This document shows positions 38,601-50,937 of a stretch of DNA of 64,000 nt, in pieces. The notes under the pieces are model-generated. The model was given only the letters and a program-made list of their open reading frames with translations, made no database searches and was not told where the DNA came from. The stretch comes from Lotus japonicus (lineage: Eukaryota; Streptophyta; Magnoliopsida; Fabales; Fabaceae): the NCBI RefSeq assembly GCF_012489685.1, contig NC_080046.1, positions 30,969,763 through 31,033,762 of the forward strand. The letters are read 5' to 3'. Numbering within the stretch: position 1 is the stretch's first letter; the number at the start of each line of letters is the position of its first letter. The translations under genes were made by a program, and so were the position numbers.

Positions 38601-41600
38601 TGCCACTAGAATTAAACGAGGGAAACCGGTAAAAATAGAAAACGGATCCTACAGGTTGAATTTTGGAGGTTAATTCGGCAGCAAACTTCAAACAACCATA
38701 ACTTTTGCCCCGGAACCCAGAATTGAGAATATTTTATGTGCTTTTGGGGTGGAAGAAGCTACTTTATTCACCTCCCAGCCGAATTAATCAAGGGCAATCG
38801 GTAAATATAGAAAACGGAACCTACAGGTTGAATTTTGAAGGTTAATTTGGCAGCAAACTTCAAACAGCCATAACTTTTGCCCCGGAACCCAGAATTGAGC
38901 ATATTTTATATGCTTTTGGGGTAGAAGAAGCTATTTTATTCACCTGCTTACCGAATTTAAGGGAATTGAGCATATTTCATATGCTCTTGGGGTTGAAGAA
39001 GCTATTTTATTCACCTGCAAGCCGAATTTAACCAGAGAAATCGGTAAAAGTAGAAAACGGAACCTACAGGTCGAATTTTGAAGGTTACTTCGGCTGCAAA
39101 CTATAAACAACCATGACTTTTGTCCCGGAACCCAGAATTGAGCATATTTTATATGTTGTTGGGGTCGAAGAAGCTATTTTATTCACCTGCTAGCCGAATT
39201 TAACGGAGGAAATCGGTAAAAGTAAAAAACGGAACCTACAGGTAGAATTTTGAAGGTTCATTCGGCTGCAAACTTCAAACAGCCATAACTTTTGCCCCGA
39301 AACCTAGTATTGAGTATATTTTATATGCTTATGGGGTAGAAGAAGCTACTTTATTCACCTGCCACTAGAATTAAACGAGGGAAACCGGTAAAAATAGAAA
39401 ACGGATCCTACAGGTTGAATTTTGGAGGTTAATTCGGCAGCAAACTTCAAACAACCATAACTTTTGCCCCGGAACCCAGAATTGAGAATATTTTATGTGC
39501 TTTTGGGGTGGAAGAAGCTACTTTATTCACCTCCCAGCCGAATTAATCAAGGGCAATCGGTAAATATAGAAAACGGAACCTACAGGTTGAATTTTGAAGG
39601 TTAATTTGGCAGCAAACTTCAAACAGCCATAACTTTTGCCCCGGAACCCAGAATTGAGCATATTTTATATGCTTTTGGGGTAGAAGAAGCTATTTTATTC
39701 ACCTGCTTACCGAATTTAAGGGAATTGAGCATATTTCATATGCTCTTGGGGTTGAAGAAGCTATTTTATTCACCTGCAAGCCGAATTTAACCAGAGAAAT
39801 CGGTAAAAGTAGAAAACGGAACCTACAGGTCGAATTTTGAAGGTTACTTCGGCTGCAAACTATAAACAACCATGACTTTTGTCCCGGAACCCAGAATTGA
39901 GCATATTTTATATGTTGTTGGGGTCGAAGAAGCTATTTTATTCACCTGCTAGCCGAATTTAACGGAGGAAATCGGTAAAAGTAAAAAACGGAACCTATAG
40001 GTAGAATTTTGAAGGTTCATTCGGCTGCAAACTTCAAACAGCCATAACTTTTGTCCCGAAACCTAGTATTGAGTATATTTTATATGCTTATGGGGTAGAA
40101 GAAGCTACTTTATTCACCTGCCACTAGAATTAAACGAGGGAAACCGGTAAAAATAGAAAACGGATCCTACAGGTTGAATTTTGGAGGTTAATTCGGCTGC
40201 AAACTTCAAACAGCCATAACTTTTGTCCCGAAACCTAGTATTGAGTATATTTTATATGCTTATGGGGTAGAAGAAGCTACTTTATTCACCTGCCACTAGA
40301 ATTAAACGAGGGAAACCGGTAAAAATAGAAAACGGATCCTACAGGTTGAATTTTGGAGGTTAATTCGGTTGCAAACTTCAAACAGCCATAACTTTTGCCA
40401 CGGAACCCAGAATTGAGAATATTTTATGTGCTTTTGGGGTGGAAGAAGCTACTTTATTCACCTCCCAGCCGAATTAATCAGGTGCAATCGGTAAAAATAG
40501 AAAACGGAACCTACAGGTTGAATTTTGAAGGTTAATTTGGCAGCAAACTTCAAACAGCCATAACTTTTGCCCCGGAACCCAGAATTGAGCATATTTTATA
40601 TGCTTTTGGGGTAGAAGTAGCTAGTTTATTCACCTGCTTACCGAATTTAAGGGAATTGAGCATATTTCATATGCTCTTGGGGTTGAAGAAGCTATTTTAT
40701 TCACCTGCAAGCCGAATTTAACCAGAGAAATCGGTAAAAGTAGAAAACGGAACCTACAGGTCGAATTTTGAAGGTTACTTCGGCTGCAAACTATAAACAA
40801 CCATGACTTTTGTCCCGGAACCCAGAATTGAGCATATTTTATATGTTGTTGGGGTCGAAGAAGCTATTTTATTCACCTGCTAGCCGAATTTAACGGAGGA
40901 AATCGGTAAAAGTAAAAAACGGAACCTACAGGTAGAATTTTGAAGGTTCATTCGGCTGCAAACTTCAAACAGCCATAACTTTTGCCCCGAAACCTAGTAT
41001 TGAGTATATTTTATATGCTTATGGGGTAGAAGAAGCTACTTTATTCACCTGCCACTAGAATTAAACGAGGGAAACCGGTAAAAATAGAAAACGGATCCTA
41101 CAGGTTGAATTTTGGAGGTTAATTTGGCAGCAAACTTCAAACAACCATAACTTTTGCCCCGGAACCCAGAATTGAGAATATTTTATGTGCTTTTGGGGTG
41201 GAAGAAGCTACTTTATTCACCTCCCAGCCGAATTAATCAAGGGCAATCGGTAAATATAGAAAACGGAACCTACAGGTTGAATTTTGAAGGTTAATTTGGC
41301 AGCAAACTTCAAACAGCCATAACTTTTGCCCCGGAACCCAGAATTGAGCATATTTTATATGCTTTTGGGGTAGAAGAAGCTATTTTATTCACCTGCTTAC
41401 CGAATTTAAGGGAATTGAGCATATTTCATATGCTCTTGGGGTTGAAGAAGCTATTTTATTCACCGGCAAGCCGAATTTAACCAGAGAAATCGGTAAAAGT
41501 AGAAAACGGAACCTACAGGTCGAATTTTGAAGGTTACTTCGGCTGCAAACTATAAACAACCATGACTTTTGTCCCGGAACCCAGAATTGAGCATATTTTA

Positions 41601-44448
41601 TATGTTGTTGGGGTCGAAGAAGCTATTTTATTCACCTGCTAGCCGAATTTAACGGAGGAAATCGGTAAAAGTAAAAAACGGAACCTACAGGTAGAATTTT
41701 GAAGGTTCATTCGGCTGCAAACTTCAAACAGCCATAACTTTTGCCCCGAAACCTAGTATTGAGTATATTTTATATGCTTATGGGGTAGAAGAAGCTACTT
41801 TATTCACCTGCCACTAGAATTAAACGAAGGAAACCGGTAAAAATAGAAAACGGATCCTACAGGTTGAATTTTGGAGGTTAATTCGGCTGCAAACTTCAAA
41901 CAGCCATAACTTTTGCCCCGGAACCCAGAATTGAGAATATTTTATTTGCTTTTGGGGTGGAAGAAGCTACTTTATTCACCTCCCAGCCGAATTAATCAGG
42001 GGCAATCGGTAAAAATAGAAAACGGAACCTACAGGTTGAATTTTGAAGGTTAATTTGGCAGCAAACTTCAAACAGCCATAACTTTTGCCCCGGAACCCAG
42101 AATTGAGCATATTTTATATGCTTTTGGGGTAGAAGAAGCTATTTTATTCACCTGCTTACCGAATTTAAGGGAATTGAGCATATTTCATATGCTCTTGGGG
42201 TTGAAGAAGCTATTTTATTCACCTGCAAGCCGAATTTAACCAGAGAAATCGGTAAAAGTAGAAAACGGAACCTACAGGTCGAATTTTGAAGGTTACTTCG
42301 GCTGCAAACTATAAACAACCATGACTTTTGTCCCGGAACCCAGAATTGAGCATATTTTATATGTTGTTGGGGTCGAAGAAGCTATTTTATTCACCTGCTA
42401 GCCGAATTTAACGGAGGAAATCGGTAAAAGTAAAAAACGGAACCTATAGGTAGAATTTTGAAGGTTCATTCGGCTGCAAACTTCAAACAGCCATAACTTT
42501 TGTCCCGAAACCTAGTATTGAGTATATTTTATATGCTTATGGGGTAGAAGAAGCTACTTTATTCACCTGCCACTAGAATTAAACGAGGGAAACCGGTAAA
42601 AATAGAAAACGGATCCTACAGGTTGAATTTTGGAGGTTAATTCGGCTGCAAACTTCAAACAGCCATAACTTTTGCCCCGGAACCCAGAATTGAGAATATT
42701 TTATGTGCTTTTGGGGTGGAAGAAGCTACTTTATTCACCTCCCAGCCGAATTAATCAGGGGCAATCGGTAAAAATAGAAAACGGAACCTACAGGTTGAAT
42801 TTTGAAGGTTAATTTGGCAGCAAACTTCAAACAGCCATAACTTTTGCCCCGGAACCCAGAATTGAGCATATTTTATATGCTTTTGGGGTAGAAGAAGCTA
42901 TTTTATTCACCTGCTTACCGAATTTAAGGGAATTGAGCATATTTCATATGCTCTTGGGGTTGAAGAAGCTATTTTATTCACCTGCAAGCCGAATTTAACC
43001 AGAGAAATCGGTAAAAGTAGAAAACGGAACCTACAGGTCGAATTTTGAAGGTTACTTCGGCTGCAAACTATAAACAACCATGACTTTTGTCCTGGAACCC
43101 AGAATTGAGCATATTTTATATGTTGTTGGGGTCGAAGAAGCTATTTTATTCACCTGCTAGCCGAATTTAACGGAGGAAATCGGTAAAAGTAAAAAACGGA
43201 ACCTACAGGTAGAATTTTGAAGGTTCATTCGGCTGCAAACTTCAAACAGCCATAACTTTTGCCCCGAAACCTAGTATTGAGTATATTTTATATGCTTATG
43301 GGGTAGAAGAAGCTACTTTATTCACCTGCCACTAGAATTAAACGAGGGAAACCGGTAAAAATAGAAAACGGATCCTACAGGTTGAATTTTGGAGGTTAAT
43401 TCGGCAGCAAACTTCAAACAACCATAACTTTTGCCCCGGAACCCAGAATTGAGAATATTTTATGTGCTTTTGGGGTGGAAGAAGCTACTTTATTCACCTC
43501 CCAGCCGAATTAATCAAGGGCAATCGGTAAAAATAGAAAACGGAACCTACAGGTTGAATTTTGAAGGTTAATTTGGCAGCAAACTTCAAACAGCCATAAC
43601 TTTTGCCCCGGAACCCAGAATTGAGCATATTTTATATGCTTTTGGGGTAGAAGAAGCTATTTTATTCACCTGCTTACCGAATTTAAGGGAATTGAGCATA
43701 TTTCTTATGCTCTTGGGGTTGAAGAAGCTATTTTATTCACCTGCAAGCCGAATTTAACCAGAGAAATCGGTAAAAGTAGAAAACGGAACCTACAGGTCGA
43801 ATTTTGAAGGTTACTTCGGCTGCAAACTATAAACAACCATGACTTTTGTCCTGGAACCCAGAATTGAGCATATTTTATATGTTGTTGGGGTCGAAGAAGC
43901 TATTTTATTCACCTGCTAGCCGAATTTAACGGAGGAAATCGGTAAAAGTAAAAAACGGAACCTACAGGTAGAATTTTGAAGGTTCATTCGGCTGCAAACT
44001 TCAAACAGCCATAACTTTTGCCCCGAAACCTAGTATTGAGTATATTTTATATGCTTATGGGGTAGAAGAAGCTACTTTATTCACCTGCCACTAGAATTAA
44101 ACGAGGGAAACCGGTAAAAATAGAAAACGGATCCTACAGGTTGAATTTTGGAGGTTAATTCGGCTGCAAACTTCAAATAGCCATAACTTTTGCCCCAGAA
44201 CCCAGAATTGAGAATATTTTATATGCTTTTGGGGTGGAAGAAGCTACTTTATTCACCTCCCAGCCGAATTAATCAGGGACAATCGGTAAAAATAAAAAAC
44301 GGAACCTACAGGTTAATTTTTGAAGGTTAATCCGGCAGCAAACTTCAAACAGCCATAACTGTTGCCCCGGAACCCAGAATTGAGCATATTTTATATGCTT
44401 TTGGGGTAGAAGAAGCTATTTTATTCACCTGCTTACCGAATTTAAGGG
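29631..44448 (+). repeat. Higher-order repeat of satellite A, 759-bp period (931-bp variant)
   Basis: A deletion-fusion monomer (TTTAAGGGAATTGAGCATAT) occurs with its GAATTGAGCA at 29631, 30390, 31149, 34996, 35755, 36514, 37445, 38204, 38963, 39722, 40653, 41412, 42171, 42930, 43689 and 44448. Twelve intervals are exactly 759 bp, two are 931 bp, and one gap is 3847 bp. 759 equals four 172-bp monomers plus one 71-bp fused monomer. 931 adds exactly one monomer, visible as back-to-back copies of one variant near 36820-37130. Copies are almost identical, so homogenisation is recent. Confidence 0.95.
32115..34686 (+). repeat. 1286-bp tandem duplication inside satellite A
   Basis: Two head-to-tail copies (about 32115-33400 and 33401-34686). 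CTATAAGGGA recurs at 33361 and 34647, and a 60-codon variant frame at 33156 and 34442, all 1286 bp apart. 1286 equals seven 172-bp monomers plus one 82-bp short monomer. Part of the same block also appears near 27230-28260. Ends are approximate. Confidence 0.85.
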
Positions 44449-45830
44449 AATTGAGCATATTTCATATGCTCTTGGGGTTGAAGTAGCTATTTTATTCACC
44501 TGCAAGCCGAATTTAACCAGAGAAATCGGTAAAAGTAGAAAACGGAACCTACAGGTCGAATTTTGAAGGTTACTTCTGTAACACCCCGATTTCGGTGGCG
44601 TCACTTTAGTAACCAAAAGAAATACTTAAGCGGAAAAAAAAACGTGAATTATTTTTTTTCGACAATATAACTAAAGACAGAAGGTAATAAACTTCCCAAC
44701 AAAAGATAAAAGAAACTACTATACAACTATATATACATGCCTCGCTAAATACAACCACGTCACGAGTAACCTCCAGTGACGGGTGACAGAAAGAGAGTAA
44801 CGCCCGAAGGCAAAATGTACAGTCCAAGGTAAAAATACTGTGTCCGCAACACTAAACCTCAAAATCTGAGAACAAGTTGGCCCAGCGGCCTAAGAAAAGA
44901 CCCCCTAAATCCAACCAGCTCTCTGGGATCTCCATAGGAAACCACACAAAAAGCTACCGGTAGGAAACTACCCTGTCCCCAAAACTGAAGCATGACGGTC
45001 AGAGCATCGACACTACTCCTACACTAATCCCATCTCGAGTAAGTCGCTCGGTGGCCAGCGGGGTCGACCACCCCTGAACCGTAGTCCTCCTGATCAAGCT
45101 TCTTCAACCTAGTTTCCCCTGAAGGGTGAACCATCGTGAACCGGTCCGCCATACTCAACTGACAATGGCGTAGTCCGCCCAAACACACACAGAAGACGCG
45201 AGGGTCAACTCCAAAGAATTATATAAATAATAAAACCAGATATATAGGGTAATAATTATTTAGCCTCTCAGGCTTATACGTTTAGGGATAACATCCTAGG
45301 GTTGCATATATCACAATGAATATAAAGATCATAATAACAATTAGCATGCCTCAAGTAGGATAAACAGGTACCAATCACACTCAGCAACTAAGTCAGCATG
45401 TATGTTGCATGAAATGCAATGCTGGGTAACAAAATGCATTCCGGAAGAAGGATGGACACCATCGAGTCAGCCCTAACACCGGCCAAAGTGGGACCATTCC
45501 GCTCGGGCGCCTCTTACACCACACAAAAGTAGTCAGATCAGCAGTGAACCCGTAGGTCTGCCATTCCGTCTGCTACTAAGGACCACCGTAGTGTCCTAAA
45601 TATGGAAATCCGGGTCTTATGACCATTTTGGAATCCACCGAGGTCCGGTATCACGCCGTGTATTAACCTCAAAATGAGTGCATGAATGCAAGTGATTAGC
45701 CAAACAACGTCTCCGACCTCACTCGACACGTCGTCACGTGTTCTAGCTAACTTATTGTCTCTAAAAAGCCTACCCTAAGGCAAACGTCGATTCTGCGACA
45801 AAATGAATTAATCAAAAGAAGAAGAATGTA

Positions 45831-45988
45831 CTTTGGAACTCATGGTTCCCGGCTAAACTTTAGATAGCCAATCAATAAACTGCTCATCGAGCGAAAAGGT
45901 ACCGAAGTACTTGGAAACTTATAGTCTCCGGCTAAACTTTAGATAGCCAAACATTAAACTGCTCATCGAGCGAAAAAGTATAAGCATA
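45831..45988 (-). repeat. 79-bp tandem duplication in solo LTR 2
   Basis: GGCTAAACTTTAGATAGCCA occurs at 45851 and 45930, followed in both by AAACTGCTCATCGAGCGAAA. A partial third unit follows (GGAAACTTGTAAGTTTCC near 46002). Not present in the other solo LTR. Confidence 0.85.
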
Positions 45989-46592
45989 CTCGGAAACTTG
46001 TAAGTTTCCTCAAGACTTGGACTCGACGACACTTCTCATATCTTCAAGACTAATATTCAGGCTCTAAGCTCTTATCTAAAGTTGTTATCATTGTTCAAGG
46101 GGTTTAGAGATTGGTTAATGTCTTATGAATTTTCTTTAAGAAAATAGATTTCGTTTAGTCTTATGATACTTCCTATGAGTTTCAGGGATCCCATAATCCC
46201 AATTAATTTCTGAGAAGGTCTCGATCCATTAAAATATAACAAGGTCCGAACTTCGTTCGTCCTTTCAAACTCTCTCAAAATCTCATAAAAATTTGGCATG
46301 ACCTGCCCGTAAACCTCACTCTTCAGAATCTCAGGTACAAGTGGAATAGCATAAATAAAACAGCTCAGTCAAAAGCATAAACAGCATATTCCAACACATC
46401 CTAAGTTAACCATGTAGCACATAGCATGTGAATCATTTAGCACACAATATCATGGCATCAATTACTCAACAAGGTCGGCCGAAGCCTCAGAGAACAATTC
46501 AGACATTTAGCAATTAAGTGCATAACACATAAATCAAGTCGAACTTGTCGACACCTAAAGCATTATCTAGTAATTCAGAGAGTAGCCCTCAC

Positions 46593-46670
46593 CTGTAACT
46601 CCTCCAGCGTTTTCCTCACAACCTCCTTCACGTTCCTCGCCTTGATCTCCAGGAAACTCCTCAAAAGAAC
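46593..46670 (-). other. Exon-like 78-nt module, counterpart of 13440-13517
   Basis: Bounded by GCTTAAG and CAG|GTGAGGG on the minus strand, exactly the same length as in solo LTR 1. An in-frame stop (TAA) overlaps the upstream border, so any coding role would need splicing. Function unproven. Confidence 0.3.
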
Positions 46671-47450
46671 CTTAAGCCAAAATCACAGAAATCAACACAT
46701 TGAGTCAGAAACTCAGCAAGCAATAAGTCCTAGGGTTACACGGTACATTACAAACTCTGTGGTACGACAATCTAACGCGTTAAGACAAGTTTTCGAAAAA
46801 GTCGGATTTCCTCCCCCCTTGGTATAGCTCTCGGCCACTTTCCTTAATTGGGAGGGTCAATTTTTCTTCGATCAAACTTGGTTCCTAGGTTAACATAAGC
46901 CGTAACTAAGACGGTTCTAAGCTCGGAAAAATTTTCGGATCGAAAACTGATATAGGGGTAGTTTGGTCATTATTTTTAGCTCAAAATTTCAAAATTGGAT
47001 TTTTGAAAAACAAATTGGATGGGGACGTCCACAACGACGTTTATGACGACAAATCCTACTAGCACTAAGCCAAGTCGATAGATTAGAGCGTAAAGGTTGC
47101 GACTTTGCCGAAAAATGGGTATTTAAGGTAGAAATTGATCCCGGCGGCATTTCGTCGACATTCGACAAAATCTAATCCGCAGAACACGCTCAGGAGCATG
47201 CAGGGAAGAAGTTTAGACACTGAAATCAGCGTATTTGAACAGTTTTTCAAAAACCTCAAAATTTTGAACTCAGAAAGTCGTAGGAGAAGTGGACAGAAAC
47301 GACGATTCGAAGGAGAGTATAGTTTACCTACCTCGAGGTCTTCGATTACTGACGATCGGTGAAGCAAACGGGCAAGAAACGACGAAGATCCGGATCTCTC
47401 TCTCTCTCTAGGTGCTCGCGGGTTTGGGGAGGGGAAATGGGTATTTTTTT

Positions 47451-47980
47451 GGCTAAAAAACATTTTTGGTCCCTGATGTATCAGGATTATGCAAATTCTG
47501 CCCCTACTCTATTTTTGTCGACGTTTCTACCCCTCATGTTTTCAAACAGTGCACTGTCTACCCCTTCGTCATCCAGACTTTCTCATGAGATGTTCCTGAG
47601 TGGATTGGAGAGATGAAGAGGAGTATATGAAGTTGATTATGATCAAGGAAATGATATAAATTAAATTTGCTTGATGTATATATCAATTATGTATGTAACT
47701 GAGCTTGTTAAATGCATGTTTTGCTACTTACAAGTCTTGAGTTTGAATTTCCCATGCCCCCTTTTTTCCAGTTTCACTTGTAATTTCCACGTGGCAGGTC
47801 CAAAAAATAAAAATAAAAAAGTCAAATCAGCTCATTCCGTTAGTTTTTTAACGTCTGACTGACGGAGGGGTAGACGGTGCACTGTTTGAAAACATGAGGG
47901 GTAGAAACATCGACAAAAATAGAGTAGGGGCAGAATTTGCACAAACTTGAAACATCAGGGGCCTAAAGTGCTTTTTAGCC
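47451..47980. mobile_element. Non-autonomous MULE-type DNA transposon with long terminal inverted repeats (530 bp)
   Basis: Left end GGCTAAAAAACATTTTTGG and right end CCTAAAGTGCTTTTTAGCC form terminal inverted repeats of about 120 bp, extending through CATGTTTTCAAACAGTGCAC. Flanked by a perfect 9-bp target duplication TATTTTTTT (47442-47450 and 47981-47989), the hallmark of Mutator-like elements. The ~290-bp interior has no transposase. Its right end lies about 33 bp downstream of the LTR TATA box, at the expected transcription start of the host LTR. Related to the MITE at 15463-15603. Confidence 0.9.
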
Positions 47981-48012
47981 TATTTTTTTTTGCAAAAAAT
48001 CTAATTTTCAAG

Positions 48013-48021
48013 CTATTTATA
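48013..48021 (-). promoter_or_regulatory. Putative LTR promoter TATA box
   Basis: TATAAATAG on the minus strand, at the place equivalent to the TATA box in solo LTR 1. Confidence 0.55.
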
Positions 48022-48696
48022 GGTTTTGGAAAAAGCGGAAAAAAGATTTTTTTGCGATTCCGATTTTTCCTGCGCGTTCCTCTGCGCTTTCTAAGATAGG
48101 TTCTGGCGACAGAATTCCAGAACTCAAAACAGGATTCTTGGAATTAAACCAAAAGATCCAAAATCGGCATAAGTCGGTGTAAGCCGGATTATCCCGAAAA
48201 ACTACTTTTTGCAGTGATCGTCGGATGAGAAAACTTCCTTCTGAAGAAAGATTAGGAATGATGAGAGAAATAGGGGAACGCAGGTGGAATCTTCTCTTGC
48301 AGCTCCGAATAGAAAAAGTCTTCATCGTCTGTCGATCTTAGGTTTTCTCGAACTATCAGGGATTCCGTTTCGGCAAACTTCCGAGAATTGGAATTTGACG
48401 TTCGTACTTTCCAGGATTTCGCATCGAAATGATTGTTTAAGGACGGAAAAGAGAAGTTCTAACATTTCTCTGAGGATTTTTGGAATTAGTTTCCATCGTG
48501 TCCTAAAGCGTAAATTAACTATTCACTAATACCTTTGGCCTAGGATTAAGCGTATGTTAGTCGTGCTATAACTCTTATCGGTTTTTCGATAAATTCTTGG
48601 ACTTTTCTTGAACCTTTTTCCTTCCCAAATATATCTTAATCAAATAACTCTTTTATTTTATTCACTTATCTAAAGCGTTAAAACTTGGGCCTTACA

Positions 48697-50937
48697 ACTT
48701 CGGCTGCAAACTATAAACAACCATGACTTTTGTCCCGGAACCCAGAATTGAGCATATTTTATATGTTGTTGGGGTCGAAGAAGCTATTTTATTCACCTGC
48801 TAGCCGAATTTAACGGGGGAAATCGGTAAAAGTAAAAAACGGAACCTACAGGTCGAATTTTGAAGGTTACTTCGGCTGCAAACTATAAACAACCATGACT
48901 TTTGTCCCGGAACCCAGAATTGAGCATATTTTATATGTTGTTGGGGTCGAAGAAGCTATTTTATTCACCTGCTAGCCGAATTTAACGGGGGAAATCGGTA
49001 AAAGTAAAAAACGGAACCTACAGGTAGAATTTTGAAGGTTCATTCAGCTGCAAACTTCAAACAGCCATAACTTTTGCCCCGAAACCTAGTATTGAGTATA
49101 TTTTATATGCTTATGGGGTAGAAGAAGCTACTTTATTCACCTGCCACTAGAATTAAACGAGGGAAACCGGTAAAAATAGAAAACGGATCCTACAGGTTGA
49201 ATTTTGGAGGTTAATTCGGCTGCAAACTTCAAACAGCCATAACTTTTGCCCCGGAACCTAGAAATGAGCATCTTTTATATGCTTTTGGGGTAGAAGAAGT
49301 TACTTTATTCACCTGCCAGACGAATTAAACGGGGAAAATTGGTAAAAATAAAAAACAGAACCTACAGGTTAATTTTTGAAGGTTAATTCGGCAGCAAACT
49401 TCAAACAGCCATAACTGTTGCCCCGGAACCCAGAATTTAGCATATTTTATATGGTTTTGGGGTAGAAGAAGCTACTTTATTCACCTGTCAGCCGAATTAA
49501 AGGGGGGAAATCGGTTAAAATAGAAAACGGAACTTACAGGTTGAATTTTGAAGGTTAATTCGGATGCAAACTTCAAATAGGCATTACTTTTGCCCCGGAA
49601 CCCAAAATTTAGCATATTTTATATGCTTTTAGGGTAGAAGAAGCTACTTTATTCACCTGCTAGCCTAATTAAGCGGGAGAAATCGGTAAAAATAGAAATC
49701 GAAACCTACAGGTTGAATTTTGAAGGTTCTTTCGACTGCAAACTTCAAACAATCATAAGGGAAACCGGTAAAAATATAAATCGGAACCTACAGGTTGAAT
49801 TTTGAAGGTTAATTCGGCTGCATACTTCGAACAGCCATGACATTTGCCCCAGAACCTAGAATTTAGCATCTTTTATATGCTTTTGGGGTGGAAGAAGCTA
49901 CTTTATTCACCTGCCAGCCGAATTAAACGGGGAAAATCGGTAAAAATAGAAATCGAAACCTACAGGTTGAATTTTGAAGGTTCTTTCGACTGCAAACTTC
50001 ACACAGTCATAAGGGAAACCGGTAAAAATATAAATCGGAACCTACAGGTTGAATTTTGAAGGTTAATTCGGCTGCATACTTCGCATAGCCATGACATTTG
50101 CCCCGGAACCTAGAATTGAGCATCTTTTATATGCTTTTGGGGTAGATGAAGCTACTTTATTCACCTACCAGCCGAATTAAACGGGGAAAATTGGTAAAAA
50201 AAAAAAAAAACGGAACCTACAGGTTAAATTTTGAAGGTTAATTTGGCTGCAAACTTCAAACAGCCATAATTGTTGCCCCGGAACCCAGAATTTAGCATAT
50301 TTTATATGGTTTTGGGGTAGAAGAAGCTACTTTATTCACCTGTCATACGAATTAAAGGGGGGAAATCCTTAAAAATAGAAAACGGAACTTACAGGTTGAA
50401 TTTTGAAGGTTAATTCGGCTGCAAACTTCAAACAGGCATTACTTTTGTCCCGGAACCCAGAATTGAGCATATTTTTTATGCTTTTGATGGAGAAGAAGCT
50501 AGTTTAGTCACTTGCTAGCCGAATTAAACAGGGAATATCGGTAAAATAGAAATCGAAACCTACAGGTTGAATTTTGAAAGTTCTTTCGACTGCAAACTTC
50601 AAACAGTCAAAAGGAAAACCGGTAAAAATATAAATCGGAACCTACAGGTTGAATTTTGAAGGTTAATTCGGCTGCAAACTTCGAATAGCCATGACATTTG
50701 CCCTAGAACCTAGAAATGAGCATCTTTTATATGATTTTGGGGTAGAAGAAGCTACTTTATTCACCTGCCAGTCGAATTAAACGGGGAAAATTGGTAAAAA
50801 TAAAAAACGGAACCTACAGGTTAAATTTTGAAGGTTAATTTGGCAGCAAACTTCAAACAGCCATAACTGTTACCCCGGAACCCAGAATTTAGAGTATTTT
50901 ATATGGTTTTGGGGTAGAAGAAGCTACTTTATTCACC
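48697..50937 (+). repeat. Satellite A array, segment 4 (right edge)
   Basis: About 2.2 kb of satellite A, resuming the monomer broken by solo LTR 2. Monomers toward the right edge are more diverged: TCTTTCGACTGC in place of TAATTCGGCTGC, an ATAAGGGAAACCGG short-monomer variant near 49755, 50010 and 50610, and an A-run at about 50197-50210. It stops at TTATTCACC (50937), where satellite B begins with no spacer. Confidence 0.95.

Larger units (their letters stand above)
24349..44576 (+). repeat. Satellite A array, segment 3 (largest)
   Basis: About 20.2 kb of ~172-bp satellite in the same orientation. 24349-29630 is a mixed region with several variants, including a ~689-bp local duplication (private variant CGGGTCATAGTAGC at 27095 and 27784). 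29631-44576 is mostly a regular higher-order repeat (see separate entry), interrupted at about 31150-34995 by variant monomers and a 1286-bp tandem duplication. The segment ends at ACTTC (44572-44576), the target copy of solo LTR 2. No coding sequence is supported; a repeated 60-codon frame at 28045, 33156 and 34442 is the same repeat variant. Confidence 0.97.
44577..48696 (-). mobile_element. Solo LTR of the same Ty3/gypsy-type family, minus orientation
   Basis: A 4120-bp block that on the minus strand starts TGTAAGGCCCAAG (48696) and ends CGGGGTGTTACA (44577). It is flanked by a perfect 5-bp target duplication ACTTC (44572-44576 and 48697-48701). Long stretches are collinear with the solo LTR at 11912-15746, including the TATA region, the block around GTGCTAGTAGGAT, and the exon-like module. 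The copies are clearly diverged (roughly three quarters identical by eye), so they derive from separate old insertions. A 530-bp MULE (47451-47980) is nested in it. No internal retrotransposon genes are seen. Confidence 0.85.

Noticed and set aside
3909..44616. Repeated ~60-codon frames in satellite A (for example 3909-4091, 28045-28227)
   Set aside because: Both strands are open over one monomer only and close in neighbouring variants. No protein family is recognised, so these are repeat by-products.
47083..48529. Several 75-126-codon frames in solo LTR 2
   Set aside because: They overlap on both strands, cross the MULE boundary or LTR promoter region, show no known domain and have no counterpart conserved in solo LTR 1.
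50197..50210. A-run as the tail of a retroposed element
   Set aside because: It lies within a satellite monomer at the usual GTAAAAATAAAAAACGG position, so it is simple A expansion with no adjacent foreign sequence or target duplication.
1822..50937. CENP-B box in satellite A (around TTCGGCTGCAAAC)
   Set aside because: The required spacing of TTCG, A and CGGG is not met. Resemblance is limited to TTCG.
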